Of a DNA stretch of 64,000 bases, positions 1-10,359 are shown in pieces. The translations under genes were made by a program, and so were the position numbers. The DNA comes from Megamerina dolium (Eukaryota > Arthropoda > Insecta > Diptera > Megamerinidae): assembly GCA_963854835.1 (NCBI GenBank), contig OY978530.1:34789639-34853638 (forward strand), in the 5' to 3' direction. Every line of letters begins with the position of its first letter. Position 1 is the first letter of the stretch. Under the pieces are notes generated by a model, which worked only from the letters and a program-made list of their open reading frames with translations, ran no database searches and was not told the origin of the DNA.

Positions 1-548
1 ACTGAGCCTATGGAGGGAACACTTCTCCACGTTACTGAGTGGCGATGCTACGAAGAATTCCGCCACTGGAGAAGATTGCTCGATAACCCCGATTACAGAT
101 GATTGTGTTGATGTTCCACCACCCAACTATGACGAGGTTGAAACGGTCATTTTAAGGCTGAAGAACAACAAAGCTGCAGGTGCCGATGGGCTGCCTCTCG
201 AGTTGTTTAATACCGGAGGCGATGAGCTGCTCACCCGCATGCACCAGCTCATAAGCAGAATATGGTCGGATGAAAGCATGCCTAATGATTGGAGGCTCAG
301 TGTTCTCTGTGCTGTACATAAGAAAGGAGAACCCACAATTTGCGCCAACTACCGTGGAATAAGTCTCCTGAGTATCGCATACAAGTTCCTATCGAGCGTA
401 TTGTGTGCGCAAACTACCGTGGAATATCGCATACATGGTCCTATCGAGCGTATTATATGAAAGATTGAAGCCCATGTTCCACAACCTGATTGGACCTTAT
501 CAGTGTGGCTTCAGACCTGGTAAATCTACCATCGACCAAACGTTCACT
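1..548 (+). pseudogene. RTE-like LINE endonuclease/RT fragment
   Basis: This is the N-terminal part of a non-LTR retrotransposon reverse transcriptase, the enzyme that copies element RNA at a nicked target. The translation has the conserved finger/palm segment NYRGISLL...AYKFLSSVL and QCGFRPGKSTIDQ. The DNA closely matches 25386-25850 in this window, a longer copy of the same family, so position 1 falls inside the element. Reading frames are broken by stops and by a local duplication at 342-458. The match to the longer copy ends near 547 after the STIDQ motif, where a Jockey-type sequence begins in frame. The clade (RTE-like, of the craniofacial-development-protein-2-like type) is judged from recognition of the sequence only; family membership as a LINE is secure. 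Confidence 0.75.
342..458 (+). repeat. local tandem duplication in RTE-like RT
   Basis: Bases 342-406 and 407-458 are two adjacent copies of the same RT segment, both starting gcgc(c/a)aactaccgtggaat. The second copy lacks about 13 bases. The related element at 25700-25780 has no such doubling, so it arose in this copy. Confidence 0.75.
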
Positions 549-1323
549 GATGATATTGTTGTTTTGGCAAGCCAGTCTAATCCAAACACTGCCTCAATGT
601 ATCTCCAAATTGGCTTAAATAATATACAAATATGGTTGAAAGAATGGAAGCTGAAGGTGAACTCTTCCAAATCGGTTCAGGTGACATATACAACACTCAG
701 AGAAAATTGTCCACCCATGACACAGTTAATACTTACCTCAGGAAAATAGCACTAAAAATCTTGGGATCCATCTGGACCGAAGGATCACATTTTAGAGACA
801 TATTTTTAGAAAAAGAAAACAGTTAGGTACAAAGTTAACAAAATTGCAGTGGTTAATTAGTCGCAACTTACAATTATCTCTAGACAACAAATTACTTATT
901 TATAAATAAATTGTTAAGCCAATATGGTCATACAGAATCCAACTGTGGGGAACAGCCTCAAAATCGATCATTGCCATCATACAAAGGTTTCAGTCCAAAG
1001 TGTTACGGATGATAACAAACGCACCATGGTACGTCACAAATGATAGGATATATCATTATCTAAAAATGCCAACATTTCAAGAAGAAATACTTACATATAA
1101 CCAAAGTTACCTAAAACGACTAGAGCATCATCCAAATGTACTAGCGAGTGAACTGAGAAGAAACACAAGAACAACACATAGACTGAAAAATTTGCATATT
1201 ATTTTAAAATATTAATTTAGAAAGAGATACAGCAATGATTGTTTCCTCTACAAATTGAATTGTAATAATAATTAGATAACGGTAATTACCCAATGGGTAG
1301 GTGCAAAATAAATGGAAAAAAAA
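549..1323 (+). pseudogene. Jockey-type LINE RT C-terminus and 3' tail
   Basis: This is the palm-to-C-terminal part of a Jockey-clade reverse transcriptase. It shows the catalytic TDDIVVLAS motif near 549-570, then WLKEWKLKVN, and later the Jockey C-terminal signature IVKPIWSYRIQLWG...QSKVLRMITNAPW, ending at a stop near 1213. Stops and frameshifts lie between the parts (for example around 830 and 908). The 3' end has an AATAAA at about 1306 and a short A-run before a (TA)n tract, as expected for a poly(A)-tailed LINE. The 5' end joins the RTE-like fragment at about 548. It is a dead copy. Confidence 0.75.

Positions 1324-1363
<40 letters not shown>
1324..1363. repeat. (TA)n microsatellite
   Basis: About 40 bases of uninterrupted TA follow directly on the A-rich tail of the Jockey fragment. 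Long Ile-Tyr reading frames here are artefacts. Confidence 0.9.
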
Positions 1364-1367
<4 letters not shown>

Positions 1368-1486
1368 TTACATGTGAGGCCATTACACCCAATATCGGTG
1401 CTTCGCCAGCCTTCTCTTTCATTCGCTAGCTGGGCGGCAGTTAGAAATTCTAAGCGCATATCAAGTTCTGCGGAAAGACCAATAAA

Positions 1487-1614
1487 TTTTTTCTTTCGAA
1501 CGGTACCTATCTACTAATTGGCAATTCTTCCGCGAATAACAATTTTCCATGAGAAAACTTCTAAAAAGATCTCTGTAACAAAGCTCAGAAAAAGTGATGT
1601 CACACGTGTTCTGC
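1487..1614 (+). repeat. Diverged internal fragment of the tRNA-derived SINE
   Basis: The stretch matches the body of the SINE seen complete at 27775-28134. Shared blocks run from ttctttcgaa(c/t)ggtacc through gccaattctt-like and ttttccatga-like blocks to aaagctcagaaaaagtgatg and gtgttctgc. Both the tRNA-like head and the 3' tail are missing. Confidence 0.65.
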
Positions 1615-2250
1615 ACACATCAGTTTGGTTGAAAAGATCTCAATCCTTTTCAATGGATATAAAATAAAGAATTATAAATTCTTTAATCGGGATGCCAGGC
1701 GGAACAACTATTACCTCAACATGTATGGTATTATGTGTAATGTGAGAGAAGTAAAACTTGTTTCATTTAATGGAACGATGCCTAATATGAAAATAATGAA
1801 GAGCAGCATATCCAAGAAACAAAACGTGAAATGTGGAAGAATTTATTGATATTTTGAACAGAGATAGTCCCATACGCTGGAATTGTGTGGCAATCTGTAT
1901 ACTAAATTTATTTCAATATAGGAAAGATATTCTTGCAGATTTGGTTTGAAGAACTCCTATTATTAAACAAAAATAAATATTATGGTACAAATCATGATCT
2001 ACGGCAGATGGCTTGTAGCCATGCAGATCTCAGGCTCTCTTTAATAGATTAATCTTAGTTTACTAAAGCAACAAATTTTGTGAACATGTTTGTAAATTTA
2101 TATATAACGAGCATTCTATTACTACTACTACTACTATCACTACTACTAGTACTAATTGCGAATTTAGCGGAAATCTTATCTTGGTGGTCAGCCATTGGTC
2201 TATGTAGGGGGAATCACGCAGTGGTCTAGTTACCTCTGTGCCGTAACTGC
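1615..2250. other. Unassigned AT-rich spacer
   Basis: I recognise no gene here. A 74-codon frame at 1625-1849 has no similarity I can name. Bases 2115-2150 hold an imperfect (CTA)n tract. Confidence 0.5.
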
Positions 2251-2257
2251 TAGGCTA

Positions 2258-3037
2258 ATGGAACTGCTAGGCCACAGCACCTCAACAAATAAAGGAAGAG
2301 CAGCCTGCTATTGGCGAGAACCAAGACGCTGCCACTCAAAACCCAATAGGCCCTGGAAAGCCTAAAAAACTTAGTGCAGGCAAAAAGAGGTACACTTACC
2401 TTATTAAAAAAGGGCTCAGGAAGAAAGACGCTCCCTATGCACACGAAAAATGACGAAAGCGGAAAGCTAGGCCCCAAAAGACAGAGGTCGACCTCTGTCA
2501 CCTCCAGAGGCCTCACCTCTGGACAAAATTATAGCAGAAAAAGAACAGGCTACAAAACTTGCATTCCTGGGCGCCATCTATAAAGCAGGATGCATTGTCT
2601 TGCACTGTAAGGATAGCGCTTCAACAGAATGGCTAAAGGCGACCATCACTAATGCGTTGCCTTGGGAAGGCGCTTCACTATGCGCCACAGAGGAATCTAA
2701 GATACCTCATTTACGGATCGCAGTGGGGTACTTCTGTAACTTCCAGTCCCTGGAGACTTCCAGAATCCTGGACTTTTTACAGGGGCTAAACAGAGGACTC
2801 TACGTCAATTCCTGGCGTACACTCAAAAGAGCTGAAAGAGGCTCCAACGTAACTCTGGTCCTGATAGTTGACCAGAAATCAGCAGCCAGCTTTGTAGAAT
2901 CCAGCGAGAAGGTGAACTTCCGCTTCAGCCAGATGATCCTCAGGCTAAAAGCTGCACATGTCAGGACAAAAGTATTCCATTCAACCTCGACCCTGCAACC
3001 AAAACAAAAGTGCATCCAGGCATCTTCACCATGCTAA
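2258..3037 (+). pseudogene. LOA-like LINE ORF1 (DUF4780-type) remnant
   Basis: This is the first, nucleic-acid-binding ORF of a LOA-type LINE. Around 2370-2440 one frame reads LSAGKKRYTYLIKKGLRKKD, a basic segment typical of such ORF1s. From about 2620 the translation has STEWLKATITNALPWEGASL and then alternating hydrophobic strands, which I recognise as the C-terminal DUF4780-like domain of insect LOA ORF1 proteins. Frameshifts near 2450 and 2590 break it. It overlaps the endonuclease start of the next ORF, the usual compact arrangement. LOA is my best clade guess because RNase H follows the RT downstream. Confidence 0.6.
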
Positions 3038-3650
3038 GGCTGCAACGGTAGAACTTAGCAGAAGGTTTGCCGGCGAAAGCACCAACATAGGGCTTATTCA
3101 GGAGCCCTGGATATATAGAAGCAAAATAGTAGGCCTCAACATACCAAACTCAAAGGTAATCTATGACGTAGGTGCAGTCAAACCAAGGGCTGCACTGATC
3201 ATTAATACCGATATTATATACCTGTCATTTATAGAATTTATGAATGGCTACACGGCAGCAGTACTATTTGTAGCGGATTCTAATGGGAAGAGGAGGTTGT
3301 TCTAGAGGTTGTTATAGCCTCAGCCTACTTTCCAGGAGACGCCAACGAAACTCCACCACCGAACATTATAGTCTTAGTGGACTGCTGCAAGACACACGAC
3401 AAGATCTTAATTATTGGCTGCCATGCAAATGCACACAATACAATCTGGGGCAGTACAGATACAAACACAAGAGGTGAGTCACACCTAGAATTTCTAATAC
3501 AAACTAACATATTGCAAACAGAGGTATTAAACCTACCATCAAAAATTCCATAAGAAAAGAGGTCCTTGATATAACACTCATAACAAACAACTCACTTGAT
3601 ATGATCACAAACTGGAGAGTTGCAGATGAGGACTCGATGTCTGATCATAA
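2958..3650 (+). pseudogene. LOA-like LINE endonuclease domain remnant
   Basis: This corresponds to the apurinic-type endonuclease at the start of ORF2, which nicks the target DNA. The translation HHAKAATVELSRRF...IGLIQEPW is the conserved N-terminus of the domain (the Q-E-P-W active-site block). Later pieces continue in other frames to about 3650, where SDHKHI resembles the final conserved His motif. Several frameshifts (near 3300 and 3480) show it is inactive. Confidence 0.65.
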
Positions 3651-3689
3651 ACATATACTTTTTGAAACCATGGGGTTAGTTAAGAGGAA

Positions 3690-5316
3690 CCAACTGGGAC
3701 AAATACTTAGACTGTTTAGAATATAAACTAACTAGAAGCATGCTAACCACAAAATCGACAGAGGAATTGGATGCATCAGTTGGAACTTTGACTGACTCCA
3801 TTATATCCTCATATTACGAATGTAGTCCGCGCAAAATAAAATTCTCAATAAAAAGGATTCCTTTGTGGAACAAAGAATTTTCCAATCTGCGTCACATAGC
3901 AAGATCTAAATTCAATGATGCAAAGAAAAACAAAACATGGGACGAATATAGGAAAGCCCTAATATTATATAACAAAGACCTAAGGAAGTCGAAAAGGAAC
4001 TTATGGATAAACTTCTGTGAGGAACTTAGAGATATCCCAACCGCAGCTAGAATACAAAAGTCATTGTCCAAGGGGGTAGCCAACCCAATTGGCACACTAA
4101 AGGTACCGGACGGTACCTTCACAAACACTTTTAATAGTACACTAGAGCTTTTTCCTAGAACTCATTTCCCTGAATGTCGGTTTAACACAACCAGAGACAA
4201 CAATCAAGGGATGTCAGCATACAATCACTATAGGGCGAGAAACTCTACTACCTTTAAAATAGTCAATTTCAAAAGAGTAGAATGGGCAATCAACTCGTTC
4301 AAACCCTAAAAGTTACCCGGACATGATGGTATGTTTCCAGCCCTACTTTCTAAGGGGACCAAGGACTAATACACATCCTGGTTCAAATCTTCAGATCTAG
4401 TTTAATATTGGGATATGTTCCAAAGATTTGTCGAAAGGTCAAGGTTATATTCATACCAAAGGGTGGCAACAAACCCCCTAAATCTCCCAAATCCTACAGG
4501 CCAATCAGTCTAACGTCCTTCATGTTGTTGAAGTAATTTCTAGCACTCCACTACACAAGCTACAATTTGCTTATCAAAAAGGGAAATCTACAGTCACTGC
4601 ACTCCACACAACCGTTCGGGTTATAGAAAAGGCATTAGGCCTAAAGAAGGTAGCCTTCTGTGCATTTATGGACATTAAGGGTGCCTTCGATAACGCAAAC
4701 TTTCAATCAATAGAACTGGCACTCTCCAATAGAGGTGCAGATACAGCAATAGTAAAATGGGTAAGCAATATGCTAAACCAAAAACAATTACAGCCTCTTT
4801 AGGGCAAGTCAACCTAAGTCTTACAACGGTAAAGAGATGTCCACCGGGGGGTGCACTGTCACCACTGCTATGGTCCCTACTAGCTGACGACCTAATACAG
4901 GTCCTTAACAATAAAGGGTACAAAACAATTGGATATGCTGATGCTCTATGCTGTAATATATGCTATATATATCCTATAATCCTCTTCACCAGAAAAAGGA
5001 AATTTGACACTCTAATATTAAAAATAAACGACATAGAGATACCCATGAAGGAAGAGGTAAAATATCTAGGGATCATCCTGGATAAGAGACTTACATGGGA
5101 AGCACACCTCAATTCAGTAATAACAAAAGCCACAAAAAACTTTTGGACCACAAAGGAACTTCTAGGAAAATCCTGGGGTCTGAGCTCCAAAATGGCCTTC
5201 TGGATTTACACCCAAATTCTTAGACCCATCATACTATATGGGGCATTGGTATGGTGGGTAAAAACCAACCAAACAACATCTATATCAAAACTGTGCAAAT
5301 TACAAAGGCTATAGTG
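3690..5316 (+). pseudogene. LOA-like LINE reverse transcriptase remnant
   Basis: The RT spans the linker (IPLWNKEFSNLRHIARS, RRNLWINFCEEL-like), the fingers (KSYRPISLTSFML), motif A (CAFMDIKGAFDNANF near 4660) and the thumb with EVKYLGIILDKRLTWEAHL and ILRPIILYGALVWW. The central catalytic motif is damaged: the second aspartate of YADD is lost and the sequence reads YADALC at about 4937. Stops, at least one deletion near 4530-4550 and several frameshifts confirm a pseudogene. It continues directly into an RNase H segment. Confidence 0.75.
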
Positions 5317-5912
5317 CCTAAGTATAACAGGGGCTATGAAAACTACCCCAACTGCTGGCATGGAAGCGTTGTTAAATTTACCACCGCTACATATAGCAAT
5401 ACAAGAGGCTGCTGCAATGCAAGCACTCTCAATTCATATGAAAGAAAAATTTAAACCAGATAATCTGACTGGACACCTAGAGATCTTAAACAAGGTCGGA
5501 AATGTTACACATAAGACACAGACAAGTGACCACACAGATCAAGTACTCAATTTTACCATGGGATAAAAGCAATTTTCCCATCAAGGAAGGAGTGGAACGC
5601 TTGTCCAACATGGATATACAACGATTCGCAAAAATGGCATACAGATGGATCCAAAACACTTCAGAGAGTAGGAGTAGGAATAGTGCGACCTAGAACAACG
5701 CACTCAACAAACTGACCATCCTTAATCAGGTCTCTCTGATCTGGGTGCCAGGACATGAAGGACACGAAAGTGATGAACTGGCGAACCTTTATGCCAAAAA
5801 AAAGGGGTTGAAGGGTCATTTATCGGTTCAACCCCTTCTTTGGCTTAAAAAAAAAAACAACATAGCACAGGATACCAAGAAATGGATCCAACATACAATC
5901 AGGAATATTGGA
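5317..5912 (+). pseudogene. LOA-like LINE RNase H domain remnant
   Basis: After the RT thumb, one frame gives GAMKTTPTAGMEALLNLPPLH, the usual post-thumb segment. A TDGSK-type motif (acagatggatccaaa, about 5641) and SLIWVPGHEGHESDELAN near 5740 are the first and last conserved blocks of the LINE-encoded RNase H. RNase H supports LOA rather than R1 or Jockey. The ORF stops at the copia insertion at 5913 and its frame resumes after 10192. Confidence 0.7.
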
Positions 5913-5917
5913 ATAAT

Positions 5918-6044
5918 TGTTGAACAGAAATACGTACGCGCAGTTTCAATATGCGATGGCGACTAATTTTATTCAATATAAACGTAAGGAGTAATACAAA
6001 AGAAGATTAGATAACTAGAGTTGCCAGATTGATATTACTTTACA
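5918..6044 (-). repeat. Copia 3' LTR (127 bp)
   Basis: It begins tgttgaacag and ends actttaca on the plus strand and is identical to the other LTR except for 12 extra bases (ggagtaatacaa). A purine-rich tract on the minus strand (AAAGGGAAGTAT) lies just inside at 6045-6056. Confidence 0.92.
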
Positions 6045-6168
6045 ATACTTCCCTTTAATAGCACATCTGACAACAACATAACAAAAGCATACTTCATTTT
6101 ATGTTAATACAAATTAATTCAAATAAACTTAGTGCTCAATTTCAAAACGTGTTACTATTTGAATAACA

Positions 6169-6480
6169 TTACTTTAAGCCCAATTTGGCATTCATAAATT
6201 CATTTTTAGCAGCTGATACGCCCTTCGTTAAACCGTCTGCTAACATCTCATTCGTAGAAATGTACTCCATCCTTAGCGATTTGTCTTCAAGCTTCTCTCG
6301 TATAAACTTCATTTTGATATCCACATGCTTAGTGCGAGGTGAAAAATTGTTATTACGAACAATATGAATTGCGCTTTTATTATCGCAATATAGAATTGTT
6401 TCCTTTTTAGCGCCAGGAACCAACTCCGATTCTAACCGATTCAACCAAATTGATTCTTGCATCGCACCCACGATCGCCAT
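6169..6480 (-). pseudogene. Copia polyprotein C-terminus, frameshifted (RNase H end)
   Basis: This frame encodes the last ~100 residues of the copia polyprotein. It begins MAIVGAMQESIWLNRLE and includes the conserved CDNKSAIHIVRNN and RTKHVDIK blocks and the ADGLTKG motif of copia RNase H, ending with a stop at 6169. It is out of frame with the main polyprotein because of a small deletion near 6548, where ERRSILG jumps to what should be the ISWSSHRQ segment. The protein is otherwise well preserved, consistent with a young insertion. Confidence 0.9.
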
Positions 6481-9400
6481 TAACTCTGCTTCGGTTGATG
6501 ATAAAGCAATAGTTCGCTGTCTATGTGATGACCAAGAAATAGCTCGCCAAGAATAGAACGCCTTTCGTCAAGATCTCCTGCCCAATCAGCATCGCAAAAC
6601 CCAGTAAGACCATCCGCTGTTTTCTTGTACACGATGCCCTTACCAACAGTACCCTTCAAATAACGCATTATACGCTTTACTGCAAGCCAATGAGCCTTTC
6701 CGGGGTTTTGTGAAAAACGACTCAGCAAATTGACTGCAAAGCTTATGTCGGGTCGTGTGTTCTGTGCTGCATATAATAGACAACCAATTGCCTCCATATA
6801 TGGAACATTTTCCATCTCTTTCGCTGCTGCATCGGTCTGCGGACACATTTCTGCCGTTAACTTTTGCGACAAATCGAGCGGAGTGGAGACAGCATTGCAA
6901 TCGTCCATTCCAAAACGCTTCAGCACACTGGAAATATATTCAGATTGGTCAATTTTAATTTGCTTTTTTACCTCATCGCGTTGAACTCGCATGCCAAGCA
7001 CGGATGAAACTGAACCCATGTCCTTCATTTTAAACTTTGAAGACAACTCGTTCTTAATACGCTGCGTAGCCTTTTCGTCATTGGAAAACACCAAAACATC
7101 GTCGACATATATCGCTACGTACATCAAGCATCTCCCATTTACGCAATAATAGATGCATTGATCAACATCGCTTCTGACAAGTCCAAGACCGATTAGTACC
7201 GCATTCAGTTTATCGTTCCACACTTTACTCGCTTGCTTGAGACCATACAAGGATTTAATCAAACGACAAACTCTTCCTGACCCATCATCATAGCCTTCGG
7301 GCTGTTTCATGTAAACTTCTTCTTGAAGCTCACCGTTCAAAAACGCAGTTACAGCATCCAACTGATGCATCGACAAATTATGTTTCGCCGCCATGGCGAA
7401 TAAGAAACGTAGAGAATTATATCTGACTACCGGTGAAAATGTTTCAGAATAATCAATTCCTTGTTTCTGTGAGCAACCCTTAACCACGAGTCTTGCTTTA
7501 TAACGCACCAGCGCGCCATCTGCATCGCGCTTAACCTTGAATATCCATTTCGAATTAATTGCCCTTTTACCTTCAGGGAGCTTCGTAAGCACCCAAGTGT
7601 TGTTTGACTTAAGAGAATCCATCTCCTCTTCCATTGCGCATTTCCAAGCGCCCGCTTCTGCACTATTGAGAGCTTCATCAACACTTACTGGTTCGTCGGC
7701 ACCAGTCACTGCGCCGAACAACAAATTCAATTTTGCTTTGTTTGCAATACGTTCAGAACGACGAACTGCACATCTTTTTTCAACTTTATCTGCCTGCTGA
7801 ACAGTTGCTTCGCTTTCATCAGATGTATCATACTCGCTGTCAGAAGATTTGCTGACATCTAGCAATTCTACATCGGTTTCCTCCTCTGAATTGCTAATGT
7901 CACAGACTTCATTTTCATTGCTAATATTGGCAATCAAATTACGTTCTGCAGGTTTAATTAAATCGCTTGCGTTTTCTAAAAACGTAACATCGCGACTTAC
8001 GATACACTTGTAATCAGATTTTCGGTAAAGCCGATATGCTTTTGATACAGTGCAATACCCTACAAAGATACACTCTTCTGACTTAGCATCAAGCTTTAAA
8101 CGCTTTTCTTTTGGTATATGAACCATTGCTGTACAGCCAAATATACGAAAATACTTTAAATTTGGTTTAACACCAGTCCATATTTCTTCCGGACTCTTTT
8201 CGTTGCCTCTGCAAGGAACGCGATTTACCAAATATGCCGCCGTATTTGCAGCTTCACCCCAAAATATGTTACCAAGACCAGAATCTAGCAGAATGCACCT
8301 GACCCGCTCTATCAACGTACGGTTCATGCGCTCAGCTACGCCGTTTTGCTCCGGCGTATATGGAGCTGTTTTCTGGTGAATAATTCCACAATCGCGCATT
8401 AATTTACCAAACTGTTCGTTGCAATATTCAGTGCCATTATCTGTTCTGAGAACTTTAATTTTACGTCCGCACTGATTCTCGACTTCGCTTTTAAACTGCT
8501 TAAACTTTTCAAACACATCAGATTTTCGCACGATTGGAATGGCAAAAACTTTTCTCGAATAATCATCAACAAATACCAACAAAAATCTAGCGTCGCTGAA
8601 CGATTTCGTGCTGATTGGACCAAGAACGTCAGAATGAATTATATCCAATAAATTCTCAGCGCGAGTTCCAGCCGATTTATTGCATGTTCTGGTTTGCTTG
8701 CCTTTGCAACATACAATGCATTTTTCATTACTTGTAACGCTGTAATTAACTCCTTGAGTTGAATTCTGCACCTGTTTCATGCTTTCTTTGCAAATATGTG
8801 CCAACCTACGATGCCAAAGCTCAAAACTGTCAATCGCTGTCATTGCTCTCCCTTTTGTAATCTTTTCGCAGTCTAATTTATACAAGTCATTATCTGCATG
8901 CGCTGTCGCAATCAATGTACCATTCGAATCAAAGATTTTACAAACATTGCCTTTAAAAACCACTTTTTTGTTTTGCTTTGTTATTTGCCGCACTGACAGG
9001 AGGTTAGCGCAGAGACTTGGTACATATTCGACACTTCGAACATTTGTTGCAATTTTCTTTTTGTTCACATTCAAAACAAAGCTGACATCGCCTACGCTTT
9101 TGACATCGACTCGCTCTTTATTTGCCAAAATTACTTCGTTATGCTGCGCTTCTCTCTCTTTCGAGAGCAACCGCTGATCATTTGTCATGTGCGAAGTAGC
9201 ACCTGAGTCGACGTACCACACATTTTCGCCGCTACGAGAGTGAAAACACGAATTTGCTAATAGCGAGTTCGAGACCATTGCTGTCCTGTTTTTTCCTTCG
9301 CCCTCAGTAGCTTTCTTTGACTGTGTGTTTTTGCGGCACTCTTTACGCATATGCCCTTCTTGGCCACAATTGAAACATCGAAACTTTTTCTTATTAGAAT

Positions 9401-9929
9401 TCTTGTCATTCCTTTTGTGTTGGAAATTTTTCGAATATAGAGCATTGCCCGTGGAATCTCTGTTACAGTCAAATTTGACATCCTGCAACAACAAACTCTT
9501 AACGTTGTCTACCGTTAATTTTGACTTGGAATTTTCCACTGCCATAACAAGCGCTTGATACTCATTAGGCAACCCAGCGAGCAATAGTGAAGCGACTACT
9601 TCATCTCCTATATTGAGACCTGCATTTTGCAACTTGATGGAAGTCATGACCATTTTGTTGACGTAATCTTGAGTAGATTGGAACTGCTCCAGTTTTAACT
9701 GCACCAACTTTTTTAAAAGTTCTACCTTGCGAGTTAAACCGCTGTCCTCATACGCCAACATCAAGGAGTCCCATGCGTCCTTTGCACTTTCGGCGTTTGC
9801 TATGTGCGAGAAATTACTCTGCTCGACCATAAGCGTAATCTCTGCTAGCGCCCGTTCATTTACGTCGCGATCTTTTTCAGATGCATTTTCAGACAAACCA
9901 TTCTCCGTTAGCTTCCAACAACTCTTCAA
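6480..9929 (-). CDS. Copia Gag-Pol polyprotein
   Basis: This 1149-codon frame encodes Gag, protease, integrase and RT in the copia order. Gag carries a CCHC knuckle CFNCGQEGHMRKEC (about residues 184-197). The aspartic protease has WYVDSGATSHM. Integrase has the HRRLAH...CIVC zinc site, then D in DVLGP, D in TDNGTEYC and E in PEQNGVAER. RT has LDAVTAFLNGEL (motif A) and YVDDVLVF (catalytic pair), and RNase H starts with FCDADWAGD. The listed Met is not the native start: the frame originally began at 10022 (MATGALSFP) and an in-frame TAG at 9972-9974 cuts it off. The 3' end is shifted out of frame near 6548. Confidence 0.93.
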   Translation of the reverse strand: MKSCWKLTENGLSENASEKDRDVNERALAEITLMVEQSNFSHIANAESAKDAWDSLMLAYEDSGLTRKVELLKKLVQLKLEQFQSTQDYVNKMVMTSIKLQNAGLNIGDEVVASLLLAGLPNEYQALVMAVENSKSKLTVDNVKSLLLQDVKFDCNRDSTGNALYSKNFQHKRNDKNSNKKKFRCFNCGQEGHMRKECRKNTQSKKATEGEGKNRTAMVSNSLLANSCFHSRSGENVWYVDSGATSHMTNDQRLLSKEREAQHNEVILANKERVDVKSVGDVSFVLNVNKKKIATNVRSVEYVPSLCANLLSVRQITKQNKKVVFKGNVCKIFDSNGTLIATAHADNDLYKLDCEKITKGRAMTAIDSFELWHRRLAHICKESMKQVQNSTQGVNYSVTSNEKCIVCCKGKQTRTCNKSAGTRAENLLDIIHSDVLGPISTKSFSDARFLLVFVDDYSRKVFAIPIVRKSDVFEKFKQFKSEVENQCGRKIKVLRTDNGTEYCNEQFGKLMRDCGIIHQKTAPYTPEQNGVAERMNRTLIERVRCILLDSGLGNIFWGEAANTAAYLVNRVPCRGNEKSPEEIWTGVKPNLKYFRIFGCTAMVHIPKEKRLKLDAKSEECIFVGYCTVSKAYRLYRKSDYKCIVSRDVTFLENASDLIKPAERNLIANISNENEVCDISNSEEETDVELLDVSKSSDSEYDTSDESEATVQQADKVEKRCAVRRSERIANKAKLNLLFGAVTGADEPVSVDEALNSAEAGAWKCAMEEEMDSLKSNNTWVLTKLPEGKRAINSKWIFKVKRDADGALVRYKARLVVKGCSQKQGIDYSETFSPVVRYNSLRFLFAMAAKHNLSMHQLDAVTAFLNGELQEEVYMKQPEGYDDGSGRVCRLIKSLYGLKQASKVWNDKLNAVLIGLGLVRSDVDQCIYYCVNGRCLMYVAIYVDDVLVFSNDEKATQRIKNELSSKFKMKDMGSVSSVLGMRVQRDEVKKQIKIDQSEYISSVLKRFGMDDCNAVSTPLDLSQKLTAEMCPQTDAAAKEMENVPYMEAIGCLLYAAQNTRPDISFAVNLLSRFSQNPGKAHWLAVKRIMRYLKGTVGKGIVYKKTADGLTGFCDADWAGDLDERRSILGELFLGHHIDSELLLYHQPKQS

Positions 9930-10071
9930 AACTAGATATGACTTTGCATTTCTTCTCCAGACGTCAAAGTTCTAGCGTCCGCGAAGTTTTTCAAAAGGAA
10001 AACTGAGTGCGCCTGTCGCCATTTTTTTTTTTAAATTATGAAATTATTTCAATTCGCGAATTCCCATAACC
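9930..10071 (-). other. Copia Gag start, premature stop and primer binding site
   Basis: On the minus strand an ATG at 10022 opens the Gag frame. A TAG at 9972-9974 interrupts it before FDVWRRNAKSY, the typical start of the copia Gag domain. Bases 10063-10071 (cccataacc, GGTTATGGG on the element strand) abut the 5' LTR and match the copia primer site. Confidence 0.75.
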
Positions 10072-10186
10072 TGTTGAACAGAAATACGTACGCGCAGTTT
10101 CAATATGCGATGGCGACTAATTTTATTCAATATAAACGTAAAAGAAGATTAGATAACTAGAGTTGCCAGATTGATATTACTTTACA
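10072..10186 (-). repeat. Copia 5' LTR (115 bp)
   Basis: It is identical to the 5918-6044 LTR apart from the absence of a 12-bp block. Both are much shorter than the usual copia LTR. Confidence 0.9.
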
Positions 10187-10191
10187 ATAAT

Positions 10192-10255
10192 AATACTGGC
10201 GGTCTCAACCACTCCAAACAATTCCTGAGCTTTGACGCCAAAAGAGCAAACACCG
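10192..10255 (+). pseudogene. Continuation of the LOA-like LINE ORF2 beyond copia
   Basis: With copia removed, the frame before the insertion (EYWN) joins NNTGGLNHSKQFLSFDAKRA, which resembles the W...GLxQSK post-RNase-H segment of LOA-type elements. The similarity stops at the (CTA)n tract. Confidence 0.65.
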
Positions 10256-10287
<32 letters not shown>

Positions 10288-10288
10288 G

Positions 10289-10350
<62 letters not shown>

Positions 10351-10359
10351 GCTGCTGCT
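10256..10359. repeat. (CTA)n microsatellite
   Basis: About 34 trinucleotide units with a few CTG variants. It truncates the LOA-like coding remnant. Poly-Thr and poly-Val frames across it are artefacts. Confidence 0.95.

Larger units (their letters stand above)
5913..10191 (-). mobile_element. Nearly intact Ty1/copia element with 5-bp TSD
   Basis: The element is 4269 bp (5918-10186) on the minus strand, with direct LTRs at 5918-6044 and 10072-10186. It is flanked by the 5-bp target duplication ataat (5913-5917 and 10187-10191). Both LTRs start tg and end ca on either strand. Inside the 5' LTR the minus strand reads GGTTATGGG, a copia-type primer site for initiator tRNA-Met. Removing element plus one TSD restores the reading frame of the LOA-like LINE on both sides. 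The internal region carries one gag-pol frame with only two visible lesions. Confidence 0.92.
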
